Numbered from the stretch's first letter, positions 27,691-36,763 are shown. The stretch: DNA of 64,000 bases from Candidatus Ribeiella danica (GCA_016717335.1 JADKFS010000001.1:744001-808000); one strand, 5' to 3'. The notes: generated by a model not told the origin, from the sequence alone. Numbers and translations: made by a program.

Positions 27691-29211
27691 CTACTTCGCC
27701 TTGTCCCAGCCGGCCTGGATCTCTTCCAGGGCCTTGTCCAGGTCAACCGTGCCGGCGACGTAGTCGGTCATGCCCTTCCAGAAGGTGCCCGAGCCGACGA
27801 CGCCGGGCATCAGGTCGGAGGCGTCGAAGCGCACGCTCTCGGCCTTCAGCAGAATGTCGGCGACCGAGCGGTCGACCGGGTTGGTGTACCAGTCAAGGCT
27901 CGAGTCCTTGTGCGGCGTGGTTGCCGCGCCGGCCTTGACCCAGCTCTCGACCGAGGCGCCCGAGCTGAAGAACGACTCGACCGCGCGAACCTCGGGCCGA
28001 TCGGCGAACGGCACCATCAAGTCGCCCGAGAACAGCACCGGCTTGCCGTACTGCGGATCGAGCGGCGGCAAGTAGAACACGCCATAGTCGACGCCCGGCT
28101 TGACGCCCTTGGGGAAGAAGCTGGGGATGAAGCTGCCCTGCTTGTGCAGCCAGCACTTGGGATCGGGCTTCGCGAACAGCGGGGCGGTCGAGTCGCCGAA
28201 GCTCGTCGTCACGATCGACTTGCGGCCGCCGTAGACGTACTTGTCGTTGAACCAGATGTCCGACCACTTCTGCACGGCGTTCTTGACGATCGGGTCGGTG
28301 AACTTCAGATCGCCCTTGACCCACTTGTCGTAGTTCTCGAGCGAGGTGGTGCGCAGCATCATCTCCTCGGTCCAGTCGGTCGCCGGCCAGCCGGTCGCCG
28401 CGCCGGACTCGATGCCGATGCACCAGGGGGTGTCGCCGTCGGCGACGATCTGGTCCATCAGCGCGGTCAGCTCTTCCCAGGTCTGCGGGATCTTATAGCC
28501 GGCTGCGTCGAAGGCAGCCTTGGGGTACCAGACCAGGCTCTTGGGGAACGCGCGCTGCCACACGCCGGACATGATCGGCTTGCCGTCTTTGTCGGGGAGC
28601 GTGGCGATGTCCAGGTAGCTCTGGGTGTAGTTCTGCTTCAGCCACTCCGGCTTGATGTACGTGCTGATATCGACCGTCTTGCCGGCGCTGACAAAGCGCG
28701 ACGCCAGACCCGGCTGCGGGAAGTCGGCGATGTCGGGCGGGTTGCCGCCGTCGACGCGAGCCGAGATCGTGACCTCGAACTCTTTCGTGCCCTCGTACTG
28801 GATGTCGATCCCGGTCTTGTCCTCAAACTCCTTGACCGCATCGTTGAAGTTCTGGGCATCCGTGTCGACGAACGGGCCGGTCATGGTGACCTTGGTGCCC
28901 TTGTACTTGCCGGCGAAGGCGTCGACCAGCTCCTGGCTGATCGTACCGGCCTTCTTCTCGAGATCGCCCAGCGACGAGCCGCTAGCCGCGGGGGCGGCAG
29001 TCGGCTCGGCCGCAGCGGTCGGCTCGGCCGCAGCGGTCGGCTCGGCGGCGGCGGTGGCCGCGGGGGCGGCGGTCGCCTCGGGCGCAGGCGCGGCAGTCGC
29101 CGCGGCGGCGGGAGCCTGTGTTGGCGTCGCGGCGGTGCCGCCACCGCACGCTGCCAGGATCATGCTGGCCATTAGCAGCAGAGCTGCGAGCGAAAAAGCC
29201 TTGTTTCGCAT
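27691..29211 (-). CDS. Sugar ABC transporter substrate-binding lipoprotein
   Basis: A 506-residue extracellular lipoprotein. The signal peptide ends in the lipobox LAAC (Cys about 22), followed by an Ala/Pro/Thr/Glu linker with repeated PTAAAE units (residues 28-75), likely unstructured and extending from the membrane. The rest is a cluster B/D-type solute-binding protein (IDIQYEGTKEFEV, then DIADFPQPG and PQTWEELTALMDQI), closest in style to alpha-glucoside binding proteins. TAGGAGGACAG precedes the ATG. Strong expression is expected from the ribosome site and the downstream hairpin. Confidence 0.9.
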   Translation of the reverse strand: MRNKAFSLAALLLMASMILAACGGGTAATPTQAPAAAATAAPAPEATAAPAATAAAEPTAAAEPTAAAEPTAAPAASGSSLGDLEKKAGTISQELVDAFAGKYKGTKVTMTGPFVDTDAQNFNDAVKEFEDKTGIDIQYEGTKEFEVTISARVDGGNPPDIADFPQPGLASRFVSAGKTVDISTYIKPEWLKQNYTQSYLDIATLPDKDGKPIMSGVWQRAFPKSLVWYPKAAFDAAGYKIPQTWEELTALMDQIVADGDTPWCIGIESGAATGWPATDWTEEMMLRTTSLENYDKWVKGDLKFTDPIVKNAVQKWSDIWFNDKYVYGGRKSIVTTSFGDSTAPLFAKPDPKCWLHKQGSFIPSFFPKGVKPGVDYGVFYLPPLDPQYGKPVLFSGDLMVPFADRPEVRAVESFFSSGASVESWVKAGAATTPHKDSSLDWYTNPVDRSVADILLKAESVRFDASDLMPGVVGSGTFWKGMTDYVAGTVDLDKALEEIQAGWDKAK

Positions 29212-29369
29212 GGATCTGTCCTCCTAACAATCGTTGTATCGGGGATCAACAGAACGCATAGTAGTAGCCAAAACCAGTTCAGCTATGGCCCCACCCCCTT
29301 TCTGCGGCATATTGGTGCAGCTGACCGACATCCACCAAAATGTATCTAGAGGATGTGCAATGTGTGGAT

Positions 29370-29386
29370 CGAAGCGATGCGCTTCG
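29370..29386. promoter_or_regulatory. Inverted repeat upstream of the sugar transporter operon
   Basis: CGAAGCG-ATG-CGCTTCG is a perfect 7+3+7 palindrome, flanked further by TGTGTG and CACACA, about 160 bases upstream of the binding-protein ATG. It could be an operator for the neighbouring LacI-type repressor or an activator, or a leader hairpin. It does not match the operator found at the repressor's own promoter. Confidence 0.35.
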
Positions 29387-29620
29387 CACACAGGGAGATT
29401 TTCAACTTCGGATTAGAGTAGAGGCTGGTGCTCGTGGCGCCGTTCTCGCCCATGGAGATCCGGATCTGTTCATGTGCATCGGAGCACCCATCATACCACT
29501 ATTCTGCAAGTCGTGTGCAACTACAGCTGGTTAAGATCGCGGTCACGCGGCAGCTGAGCGCCTTGTTCGGCCGATCCGTACGCGCCCAAGCGCGGAGCGT
29601 GGCGCGCAGCGCACACAGTT

Positions 29621-30628
29621 TCAGGCTGTCTCGCGCCGCACCAGCGTGAGCGAGAGCGTCACGCGCTGGGATGAGCGATCCGGCTCGGCCAGCCGGGCCA
29701 GCAGCAGATCGACCGCCACGCGGCCGGACTCTTCAAGCGGCTGGCGCACCGTGGTCAGGCCGATATAGTCCGCCATCTCCACATCATCGAACCCGATCAC
29801 GGCCAGCTCGCCGGGCACGGCCACGCCACGATCGCGCGCGGCCTTCAGCACGCCCATCGCCTGGGTGTCGCTCGGGGCGAAGATCGCAGTCGGCGGCTCG
29901 GGCAGATCCAGCAGGAGGCCGGCCTGGAGGCGCGCCTGCTCCATACCATGCGGCGCAAGCCCGACGTATGGCGGGGGCAGATTCAGCCCGGCCTCGCGCA
30001 ATTCCTGCCGAAACCCCTCCAGCCGCCGGTCGCTGGTATGGATCGCATAGTCCGGCACCGACGAGTCACCGACGAACCCGCAGCGGCGATGGCCTCGCTC
30101 GACCAGGTAGCGCGCGACCAGCTGCCCACCGGCATAGTCGTCGATCTCGACGCTGCTGAACTGCCCGACCGAAAACTCGAGCGACACCGTCTCTAGCCGG
30201 TGGGCGACCAGCCGCTCGGCCACTGCGCCGCCGAACGGCAGCGCCATAACGATCAGGCCGTCGATCCGGCGCGTGACGGGCAGAACCGCGAGCTGGTGGT
30301 CGCGCGAGGCCACCGACTCGACGTTGTAGATCACCATCTCGTACGCAGTATCGGCCAGCGCGTTCGCTACCCCCCGCAGGCGCTGGACGAACGACGGGAA
30401 GGTGAAGAACGGCGCCAGCACGCCGATCCGGCGTATGCCCTTGCGCGCCCGCGCGGTCGCCTCGGCCCTGGGCACAAAATGCAGCTGATCGATCGCCGTC
30501 AGCACACGCGCCCGCGTCGCCTGATTGACCCGCTCGGGCGCATTCAGCACGCGCGACACCGTCGAGATGCTGACGCTCGCGAGCTCGGCCACATCGTAGA
30601 TCGTCGCGTCGGGCAAGGGCGCCTCCAT
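29621..30628 (-). CDS. LacI family transcriptional repressor
   Basis: A 335-residue regulator. The N-terminal HTH reads TIYDVAELASVSISTVSRVL (about residues 8-28), with the hinge helix region following, then a periplasmic-binding-protein-like sugar sensor domain (IRRIGVLAPFF through VIGFDDVEMADY). It lies directly upstream of the sugar ABC transporter genes on the same strand and is the likely local sugar-responsive repressor. Its own promoter carries a LacI/CcpA-type palindrome, pointing to autoregulation. Confidence 0.93.
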   Translation of the reverse strand: MEAPLPDATIYDVAELASVSISTVSRVLNAPERVNQATRARVLTAIDQLHFVPRAEATARARKGIRRIGVLAPFFTFPSFVQRLRGVANALADTAYEMVIYNVESVASRDHQLAVLPVTRRIDGLIVMALPFGGAVAERLVAHRLETVSLEFSVGQFSSVEIDDYAGGQLVARYLVERGHRRCGFVGDSSVPDYAIHTSDRRLEGFRQELREAGLNLPPPYVGLAPHGMEQARLQAGLLLDLPEPPTAIFAPSDTQAMGVLKAARDRGVAVPGELAVIGFDDVEMADYIGLTTVRQPLEESGRVAVDLLLARLAEPDRSSQRVTLSLTLVRRETA

Positions 30629-30674
30629 CCGACAGCCGTATGTGTGGCAGTATTTAGCTAAGATTGTTCTTTTA

Positions 30675-30716
30675 TGAAAGCACTTTCAGTGTATCATGCG
30701 ACCCTGTGTTTGTCAA
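30675..30716 (-). promoter_or_regulatory. Autoregulated promoter of the LacI-type gene
   Basis: On the minus strand, TTGACA (30711-30716), a 17-base spacer and TACACT (30688-30693) form a good sigma-70 promoter. Immediately downstream, TGAAAG-TG-CTTTCA (30675-30688) is a palindrome of the LacI/CcpA type (compare TGNAANCGNTNNCA) covering the expected start of transcription, 47 bases before the ATG. Confidence 0.7.
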
Positions 30717-30850
30717 GCCCCGGCCGGGGGCGGCGGGGGTGGACCGCCACTCCCGCCCGCGGGGGCACGGGGGGCGCGCAGCCCCCGCGCAGGCTTGGGG
30801 AAGCGGGCTACCCGCGGGGGCACGGGGGCGCGCAGCCCCCGCAAGCATTT
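30717..30850. repeat. GC-rich composite repeat fragment
   Basis: Contains GCCCCGGCCGGGGGCGGCGG followed by two GCGGGGGCACGGGG-x-GCGCGCAGCCCCC units, the same modules as at 20340-20720 and 48615-48945, without the unique core. It separates the promoters of the LacI-type gene and the nicotinate phosphoribosyltransferase gene. Confidence 0.6.
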
Positions 30851-30865
30851 GCGCCAGCATGATGA

Positions 30866-30911
30866 TTGACAGGCAGCTCAACCTGCGCTATTATTGTCAT
30901 TATAACAATAA
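30866..30911 (+). promoter_or_regulatory. Sigma-70 promoter with overlapping operator for the NAPRTase gene
   Basis: TTGACA (30866-30871), exactly 17 bases, then TATTAT (30889-30894). The palindrome TTATTGT-N7-ACAATAA (30891-30911) overlaps the -10 and start site, so a repressor bound here would block RNA polymerase. NAD-pathway repressors (NrtR, NiaR) control such genes in other bacteria; which one acts here cannot be read from the sequence. Confidence 0.75.
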
Positions 30912-30931
30912 ATACACGGAGGTTCACAACC

Positions 30932-32287
30932 ATGAGCATCTTCGACGGCAGGCGACTCACCGACGCGACCTTCAAGCTCGACGCCGAGCGGATGCGCGCG
31001 GGCTGGTACTCCGACAAATACTTCGAGAACATCGTCGGCATGCTGACCGCGCTGGCCGAGCGCAGGTACGGCTTTGGCGGCCGCTCGCCCCAGCTGGCGG
31101 CATTCGGCGTCGACCCGGCCGGCGTCGACGTCGGCGACATTGAGGTCGAGATGCAGTGGTTCACCCGCCGCCAGCCCTTCTCGGTCGTCGCCGGGGTCGA
31201 CAAGGCGCTGGCGATGCTCCAGAGCTGCACCGGCGTCTACGACGCCGCCGGCCGCTTCATCAACACCTACGACCAGCTCGAGGTCGAGGCGGTCCACGAC
31301 GGCGCGGTCGTGCGCTACGACGGCAGCCCGCTGAACATCCAGCCGGTGATCAAGGTGCGTGGGCGCTACCGCGACTTCGCGCTGCTCGAGACCCCGACGC
31401 TCGGCGCGCTGACCCGCGCGACCCGCATCGCGACCAACGTCTATAACGTGCTGGTGGCGGCGCGCGGCAAGCCGGTGCTGTTCTTCCCGGCGCGCTTCGA
31501 CGCCCACGAGGTGCAGGCGGCCGACGGCTACGCCTACAATATCGCGGTGCAGCGCTACAACCTCGACTATGGGCGTACGATCGGCTCGTTCATCTCGACC
31601 GATGCGCAGGGCGACTGGTGGGGCGGCCTGGGCGGCGGCACGATCGCACACGCCGCAATCGCAGCGTTTCTGGGCGACACGGTCGAGTGCATGCTGGCCT
31701 TCGCCGAGACGCGGCCGACCGATATCCCGCGCATCGCGCTGATCGACTTCGACAACGACTGCGTCGGGACGACGCTGGCCGTGATGGACGCGATGTTCGC
31801 GCGCTACCGCCGTCTGGTCGAGGCCGGCCAGACCGACGAGGCGCTACGCTACAAGCTCTTCGGCGTCCGGCCCGACACCAGCGGCACCCTGCGCGACAAA
31901 TGCGTGCCGCCGCTGGGGCTGAAGGAGCTGGACATGGGCGTGACTCCGCGGCTGGTCTTCTTCCTGCGGCAGGCGATCGACGAGGCGTGGGCGCGCTGGG
32001 AGCTCGCGCCCGACTGGGTCGAGCGCGCGCAGGCCTGGTGCCGCGACATCAAGATCGTCGTCACCGGCGGCTTCGGCCCGCGCAAGATCCGCCGCTTCGA
32101 GGAGCTTGGGGTGCCGGCCGACATCTACGGCGTCGGCTCGTCGCTCTTTTCGAACAGCGACGAGGAGGGCACCAACACCGACTTCACCTCCGACATCGTG
32201 CGCGTGCGCGTCGGCGGCGAATGGCGCGATCTCGTCAAGGTCGGCCGGCGCGCCTGCGCCAACCCCGATCTACAGCGCATTCAGTAG
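30932..32287 (+). CDS. Nicotinate phosphoribosyltransferase
   Basis: Converts nicotinate and PRPP to nicotinate mononucleotide in NAD salvage. The 451-residue protein resembles the PncB2-like group: N-terminal GWYSDKYFENIV, central FFPARFDAHEVQAADGYAYN and GGGTIAHAAIAAF, and the C-terminal phosphate-binding VTGGFGPRKI and YGVGSSLF. A ribosome site GGAGG lies 12 bases before the ATG at 30932. The strong promoter with overlapping operator suggests tight repression. It is a single-gene unit, ending before an extended -10 promoter for the next gene. Confidence 0.85.
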   Translation: MSIFDGRRLTDATFKLDAERMRAGWYSDKYFENIVGMLTALAERRYGFGGRSPQLAAFGVDPAGVDVGDIEVEMQWFTRRQPFSVVAGVDKALAMLQSCTGVYDAAGRFINTYDQLEVEAVHDGAVVRYDGSPLNIQPVIKVRGRYRDFALLETPTLGALTRATRIATNVYNVLVAARGKPVLFFPARFDAHEVQAADGYAYNIAVQRYNLDYGRTIGSFISTDAQGDWWGGLGGGTIAHAAIAAFLGDTVECMLAFAETRPTDIPRIALIDFDNDCVGTTLAVMDAMFARYRRLVEAGQTDEALRYKLFGVRPDTSGTLRDKCVPPLGLKELDMGVTPRLVFFLRQAIDEAWARWELAPDWVERAQAWCRDIKIVVTGGFGPRKIRRFEELGVPADIYGVGSSLFSNSDEEGTNTDFTSDIVRVRVGGEWRDLVKVGRRACANPDLQRIQ

Positions 32288-32300
32288 CGCCGCAATTTCC

Positions 32301-32341
32301 TGCTACAATTAGGCAACCCCCGCCCCTGACAGGGGCGGGGG
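32301..32341 (+). promoter_or_regulatory. TGCTACAAT promoter followed by a GC-rich hairpin
   Basis: The extended -10 TGC-TACAAT (32301-32309) is followed eight bases later by a 10-bp perfect stem (CCCCCGCCCC with GGGGCGGGGG, 32317-32341). The hairpin would be at the very 5' end of the methylase mRNA, or act as the terminator of the upstream gene, or both. Confidence 0.5.
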
Positions 32342-32434
32342 CCAGCGGGTGGAAGAATGCTCGCGTCAAAGTAACGCTTCTAAACCACCCCGGCTGCCGT
32401 AGCTCATTCGTCGAATCCGGGCACATTCGAGATC

Positions 32435-33079
32435 ATGCGCGACCAACAACTGCTAGCCGAGTACCTGCGGCGCCGCACGGCGCTGACCAGCGTCGTCAGC
32501 TACCCCGACCGCGGGCCGTGGGGCGACAACCGCTACCCCGGCAACTGCTCGGGCTACTTGCTGATCGACCTGTGCGCGACCTACCGGCCGCGCTCGGTTC
32601 TGGACCCGATGGAGGGCGGCGGGACCAGCGCCGAGGTCTGCGCGGATATGGGCATCGCCTATGCCGGCTACGACCTGCGCAGCGGCACCGACAGCCTGCG
32701 CGACGAGATCGGCACGGGCTACGATCTGATCTTCTGGCACCCGCCCTACCACGACATGAAAGTCTACACCGACGATCCGCGCGATCTCAGCCGGGCCGGC
32801 TCGCTGGTAGCGTTCGCGGCGCTGCTGCGCGCGGGGTACCGGCGCTTCTTCGATCTGCTCGCGCCGGGCGGGCGGCTGGCAATCCTCATGGGCGACCTGC
32901 GGCGGCGCGGCCACTACGAGCCGCTCACCGTCGACGTGGCGCGCCTCGACCGCAATCACCTGGAGAGCATCATCGTCAAGATCCAGCACAACGTCAGCTC
33001 GAGCAACGTCCGCTACGGCGGCGCGTTCGTGCCGATCCTGCACGAGACCCTGACGATCTTTCGGCGGCCCGAGGATTGA
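32435..33079 (+). CDS. Orphan DNA methylase-like protein (HPPY motif)
   Basis: A 214-residue Rossmann methyltransferase. SVLDPMEGGGTSAEVC (about residues 52-67) is the SAM-binding motif I in the DPxxGxGT form of DNA base methylases, and FWHPPYHDMKVY (about 98-109) is the catalytic motif IV, with His in place of the first Asp/Asn/Ser of (D/N/S)PPY. The following DDPRDLS is typical of a phage and orphan methylase group. It has no target-recognition domain or restriction partner. The altered motif makes the exact activity (N4-cytosine, N6-adenine or RNA) uncertain. Confidence 0.7.
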   Translation: MRDQQLLAEYLRRRTALTSVVSYPDRGPWGDNRYPGNCSGYLLIDLCATYRPRSVLDPMEGGGTSAEVCADMGIAYAGYDLRSGTDSLRDEIGTGYDLIFWHPPYHDMKVYTDDPRDLSRAGSLVAFAALLRAGYRRFFDLLAPGGRLAILMGDLRRRGHYEPLTVDVARLDRNHLESIIVKIQHNVSSSNVRYGGAFVPILHETLTIFRRPED

Positions 33080-33091
33080 GCGAGGCAGCCG

Positions 33092-33451
33092 TTAGTAGAA
33101 CCTGGCGGCCTTCCAGGTCGAGCGCACGCCCCAGAAGATGTACACGGCGCCGAGCACAAACAGCATCAGTAGCTCATCGAATGTGCTGGTGATCGGCCCG
33201 AGGGCTGGCGCGCCCACATACAGCACCAGCAAGCCGGCCATGATCAGGTATACCCCCGGGAACACCGGCCAGACCGTCTCGAGCGAACAGTCGAGCCAGC
33301 CCACCAGCACGAGCAGCGTCACCAGCACCACCGCGACGACAATCGCCCACTGGAGAGTGTTCGGCAGCGCGGCAATCATGACTCCGCCGTAGAGGATGGG
33401 TAGGATTCCCAAGACGACTTTCAAGCCGAAGCCAAAGCGCTCTGACAGCAT
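33092..33451 (-). CDS. Small four-helix membrane protein of unknown function
   Basis: A 119-residue protein with four predicted membrane helices (about residues 8-30, 35-55, 62-82, 88-110) and a short basic C-terminus. No signature motif is recognised. It converges with the methylase gene 12 bp away. Hydrophobicity and codon use look like a real gene. Confidence 0.65.
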   Translation of the reverse strand: MLSERFGFGLKVVLGILPILYGGVMIAALPNTLQWAIVVAVVLVTLLVLVGWLDCSLETVWPVFPGVYLIMAGLLVLYVGAPALGPITSTFDELLMLFVLGAVYIFWGVRSTWKAARFY

Positions 33452-33983
33452 AGTGACCTCTCAATCACTGCGTTGATACAAATACGAGGCGTTGTAGCAG
33501 TCTCGCACATGTTCAAACACGCATCTGAAGGAAGGCAGCGTATTGCAGCATCGCGCAGGGGAAAGAGGGAGTGGAATAAAGTAACTTCCCTGCAAAAGCT
33601 AGTGTACACCCCGCGTCAAGATCTTATCTCAATTTCTCATTCGCCGACGAGAAATATGCATGATAAACATATTGATGCTTCGGGAGCGCAAGCTTTGCAC
33701 ATTTTATGATTATTACGATACGTCGACGTACGAAATACGTCGATGTTTCACTGGCGAAACTATCTCTTCATTATTTATCCCGATCTCTACAAAGGTGCGC
33801 TGCAAGCCCTCGCATCCCTACCCGCTCTCCCAGGACGGAAGCGTGAGGATTCTTGGATGGTGCCCCTCGCCCCGCGCCCGGCAGCTCTGCGAAAATCGCG
33901 CAGAAAGCCTGACAAAATCGTCATCTACCCGCCCTGCTCGGCGCAGCCGCATGATACGCAACAAGGCCGCCGCAGGCTTATAG
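33452..33983. other. AT-richer spacer, no gene seen
   Basis: About 530 bases of markedly lower GC content than the surroundings. Near 33718-33745 an imperfect palindrome surrounds ACGTCGACGT. Short ORFs here show no protein-like composition. It could hold regulatory sequence for the membrane protein gene or the remains of a decayed gene. Confidence 0.35.
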
Positions 33984-36611
33984 CTACTGGACGGCGCCAA
34001 ACAGCCCCTCGATCAGCTGCCCGACCGCGCGGTCGAGCATGGGCGTCGGGGCGGGCTGGCCGAGCTCCAGCGACGCGCCGAGCTGTGCGCGCAGCCGCTC
34101 CGCGCGGCCGCGCGCCGGCTGGCTGGCGGTCGGGTTGCTCACAATATAGTCGACCAGCACTTGCGCCTGGTCGCTCGCGCCTTCGTTCGCGAGCAGGCCG
34201 GCCAGGCCGACCAGCGTATCAAGCGCCAGCGGCGCGACCTGGGCCTCGGTAGCGATGCGCCAGGCGTCGCGGAAGGCCCGCCAGGCCTCGCGATGCTCGC
34301 CAAGGGCGGTTGCGGTCGCGCCCAGGCACTCGAGCGCCCGCCCCATACTCCAGCGATCGCCGATCTCGCGCGACGTCGCGACCGCCTCGCGAAACATGTA
34401 CTGCGCCTCGGCATACTCGCCCTGGGCAAGCGCCACCATGCCGAGGTGCGTCAGCGCGCTCCCGACACCCCAGTAGTCGCCGATCGCGCTGCTGGTCGCG
34501 AAGCTGGCGCGCAGCAGCGTCTGGGCCTCCTCGAACTGGCCGAGCGCCATGGAAGCCTGGGTGACCGCGCTGATGCTGAACGCCACCGCGCGCACGCTGC
34601 CGAGCGCGAGCGCCTCGTTCAGGCCGGCGCGGGACAGCCGCTCGGCCTCGGCATAGCGGCCCTCCCCGATCGCTAGCGAGCCCAGGCCGATCGTGCAGAG
34701 GATCGTCATCCAGCTCTCGCCGACCTCGCGCGCCAGCTCGAGGCCCTCCTGCATGCTCTCGCGCGCCAGCTGGTAGTCGCCCATCAGCTGGCAGGCCCAG
34801 CCCAGGAATGTGAGCGCGTCGGCCAGCGCGGCCCGATCGCCGCACGAGCGCAGCAGCGCCAGGCTGCCCTCGAGCAGCTCGCGCGCCGAGGCGTAGCGGC
34901 CCTGGCGAAAGCGGAACCAGCCCTCGAAGGCCATCAGCTGCCCGAGCGTGAGCGCTCGCGCGTCATCGGATGCGGCCAGGTCGCCGGCCGGGCGGATCGC
35001 CTCGACCGCGCGCCGCAGCATGGCCTCGCCCTCGTGAAACCAGCTGCGCAGCTCGTAGAGCCAGCTCAGGCCGCGCAGCGCGCGGCCGAGGTCGGCCAGC
35101 CGCTCGTGGGTGGCCGCCCAGTCCCACGCCAGCCGCAGGTTGTCCATCTCGGCCACCAGCTCGTCGATCACCGCGCGCTGGCGCGCCCGCTTCAAGATCT
35201 TCTCGCGGTGCTGCACCAGCGTCATGTAGTAGCCGCTGTGCCGGTCGCGGATCGCGGCCTGCTCGTCCGGCCGGGCATCGAGGCGCGCGGCGGCGTACTG
35301 GCGGACAAGCTCGTGGATATCGTAGCGCCCGGTCCCGCTCCGGCGCAGCAGCGATTTATCGACCAGCGCGGTGAGCAGCGGCAGCGTGGCGCCGGCGACC
35401 CACTCGGCCGCCTCGCGGCGAAAGCCGCCCCGGAACACCGAGAGCGCCCGCAGCACGGCGCGCTCGTCCTCGGTCAGCAGGTTCCAGGAGTGCTCGAACA
35501 CCGCGCGCAGGCTGCGGTGGCGCGCCGGTAGGTCGCGCGCCGAGGCGGCCAGGAAGTCGATCGTCCGCTCGATCTCGGCGGCGATCTCGTTGCATGGCAG
35601 CACGCGCACCCACGAGGCCGCCAGCTCGATCGCCAGCGGCATGCCCTCGACGAGCCGGCAGATCCGCGCGACACAGGCGCGCTCGGCCGGCGGCAGGGCG
35701 AAGCCCGCCCGCGCGCGCCGCGCGGACTGCAGAAACAGCGCCACCGCGCCGGCAGCGTCGAAATCGGCCGCCTGCTCGCTCTTGGGCAGCGACAGCCCCT
35801 GCAGCTCGAACACCCACTCGCCCTGCAGGTTGAGCCGCTCGCGCGAGGTCACCAGCAGCTTGACCGACGGCGCGCGCTGCAGCACCTCGACCAGCAGATC
35901 CGAGGCGTCGAGCAGGTGCTCGAAGTTATCCAGCAGGATCAGCAGCGATTTCTCGCGCAAGTATTCGAGCAGCTGGCCGGACAGATCGGCCTGGTCGTAG
36001 AGCCCGAAGCCGAGCGCGTCGGCGATCGCGGGCAGCAGATCGGGCGAGCCGACCGTGGCAAGCGAGACAAAGGCGACGCCGTCGGCGAACGCGCCGGCGT
36101 GGAGCGCGGCCGTCTCGATCGCCAGGCGCGTCTTGCCGATCCCGCCCGGCCCGGTCAGCGTCAGCAGCCGGCAGCTTGGGTCGTCCAGCAGGGCGGCCAG
36201 CTCGGCCAGCTCGGCGGCGCGGCCGACCAGCGGCGTCGGCGGCGCAGGCAGATTCATCCGCGGCTTGTGCGGCGCGCCGACGACCGGCGGCTCCGGCTGC
36301 GCGGGGCTAGGTGAATGGATTGAGAGAGCGGGCGCCGGAGGCGCGGCGCGCGCGGCCAGCTCCGGCCGATCGGAGGACTCGGCCGGCAGCGCGCGGGCCG
36401 CGCGCACGAACGCCGCGCGGCTCTCGAGCGGCAGCTCCAGCACCTGCGCCATCCGCTCGGCCACCTGCTTCGACGGGCGGCGCTCGCCGCGCTCGATCTT
36501 GCTGACCGTCTCGATCGAGCAGCCGACCCGCTCGGCGAAATCCTCCTGCGTCAGATCGAGATCCTTGCGATACTGTTTTACTCGCTGGCCAAAAGCCATA
36601 TCATCATACAT
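33984..36611 (-). CDS. XRE-HTH / NB-ARC ATPase / TPR regulator (STAND family)
   Basis: A large signal-integrating regulator, about 875 residues from ATG 36611 (GAGG ten bases upstream). Order: XRE-type HTH (FGQRVKQYRKDLDLTQEDFA, then ETVSKIERGERRP) in the first 70 residues; a Pro-rich linker; an NB-ARC/AAA ATPase with Walker A TGPGGIGKTRLA (about 150-165), Walker B LLILLDNFEHLLD and sensor VTSRERLNLQGE; then a winged-helix-like segment and a long array of TPR-like helical repeats to the end. Proteins of this build bind a ligand through the repeats and oligomerise with ATP. No target is evident; it diverges from the DoxX-like gene. Confidence 0.85.
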   Translation of the reverse strand: MYDDMAFGQRVKQYRKDLDLTQEDFAERVGCSIETVSKIERGERRPSKQVAERMAQVLELPLESRAAFVRAARALPAESSDRPELAARAAPPAPALSIHSPSPAQPEPPVVGAPHKPRMNLPAPPTPLVGRAAELAELAALLDDPSCRLLTLTGPGGIGKTRLAIETAALHAGAFADGVAFVSLATVGSPDLLPAIADALGFGLYDQADLSGQLLEYLREKSLLILLDNFEHLLDASDLLVEVLQRAPSVKLLVTSRERLNLQGEWVFELQGLSLPKSEQAADFDAAGAVALFLQSARRARAGFALPPAERACVARICRLVEGMPLAIELAASWVRVLPCNEIAAEIERTIDFLAASARDLPARHRSLRAVFEHSWNLLTEDERAVLRALSVFRGGFRREAAEWVAGATLPLLTALVDKSLLRRSGTGRYDIHELVRQYAAARLDARPDEQAAIRDRHSGYYMTLVQHREKILKRARQRAVIDELVAEMDNLRLAWDWAATHERLADLGRALRGLSWLYELRSWFHEGEAMLRRAVEAIRPAGDLAASDDARALTLGQLMAFEGWFRFRQGRYASARELLEGSLALLRSCGDRAALADALTFLGWACQLMGDYQLARESMQEGLELAREVGESWMTILCTIGLGSLAIGEGRYAEAERLSRAGLNEALALGSVRAVAFSISAVTQASMALGQFEEAQTLLRASFATSSAIGDYWGVGSALTHLGMVALAQGEYAEAQYMFREAVATSREIGDRWSMGRALECLGATATALGEHREAWRAFRDAWRIATEAQVAPLALDTLVGLAGLLANEGASDQAQVLVDYIVSNPTASQPARGRAERLRAQLGASLELGQPAPTPMLDRAVGQLIEGLFGAVQ

Positions 36612-36754
36612 CGATCGATATCCTCGGTATATAGCGGATCGGTCCGCCGATCGATCTCGCTCGCTGTGCACTCGTCGCCGCCACCCCGCGAATTCTGTAC
36701 GGATTCATGTGCGGCTCATTGTACGAGCATGTCCTTCTTTTGTGCTCGGTCTTG

Positions 36755-36763
36755 TGGTGTAAT
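36755..36763 (+). promoter_or_regulatory. Extended -10 promoter for the DoxX-like gene
   Basis: TGG-TGTAAT ends 50 bases before the ATG at 36813; a strong AAAGGAG ribosome site lies between. The divergent regulator gene has TATATA on the other strand around 36635. Confidence 0.4.

Noticed and set aside
32388..32434. tRNA-like wording (GCCGTAGCTCA and GTCGAATCCGGGC) just before the methylase gene
   Set aside because: The D-arm-like and T-arm-like pieces are adjacent, with no anticodon arm and no acceptor stem pairing. At most it is a decayed tRNA fragment, and more likely chance.
33473..33709. 78-residue ORF in the AT-richer spacer
   Set aside because: No ribosome site, no recognisable composition, and frequent alternative short ORFs in the same region.
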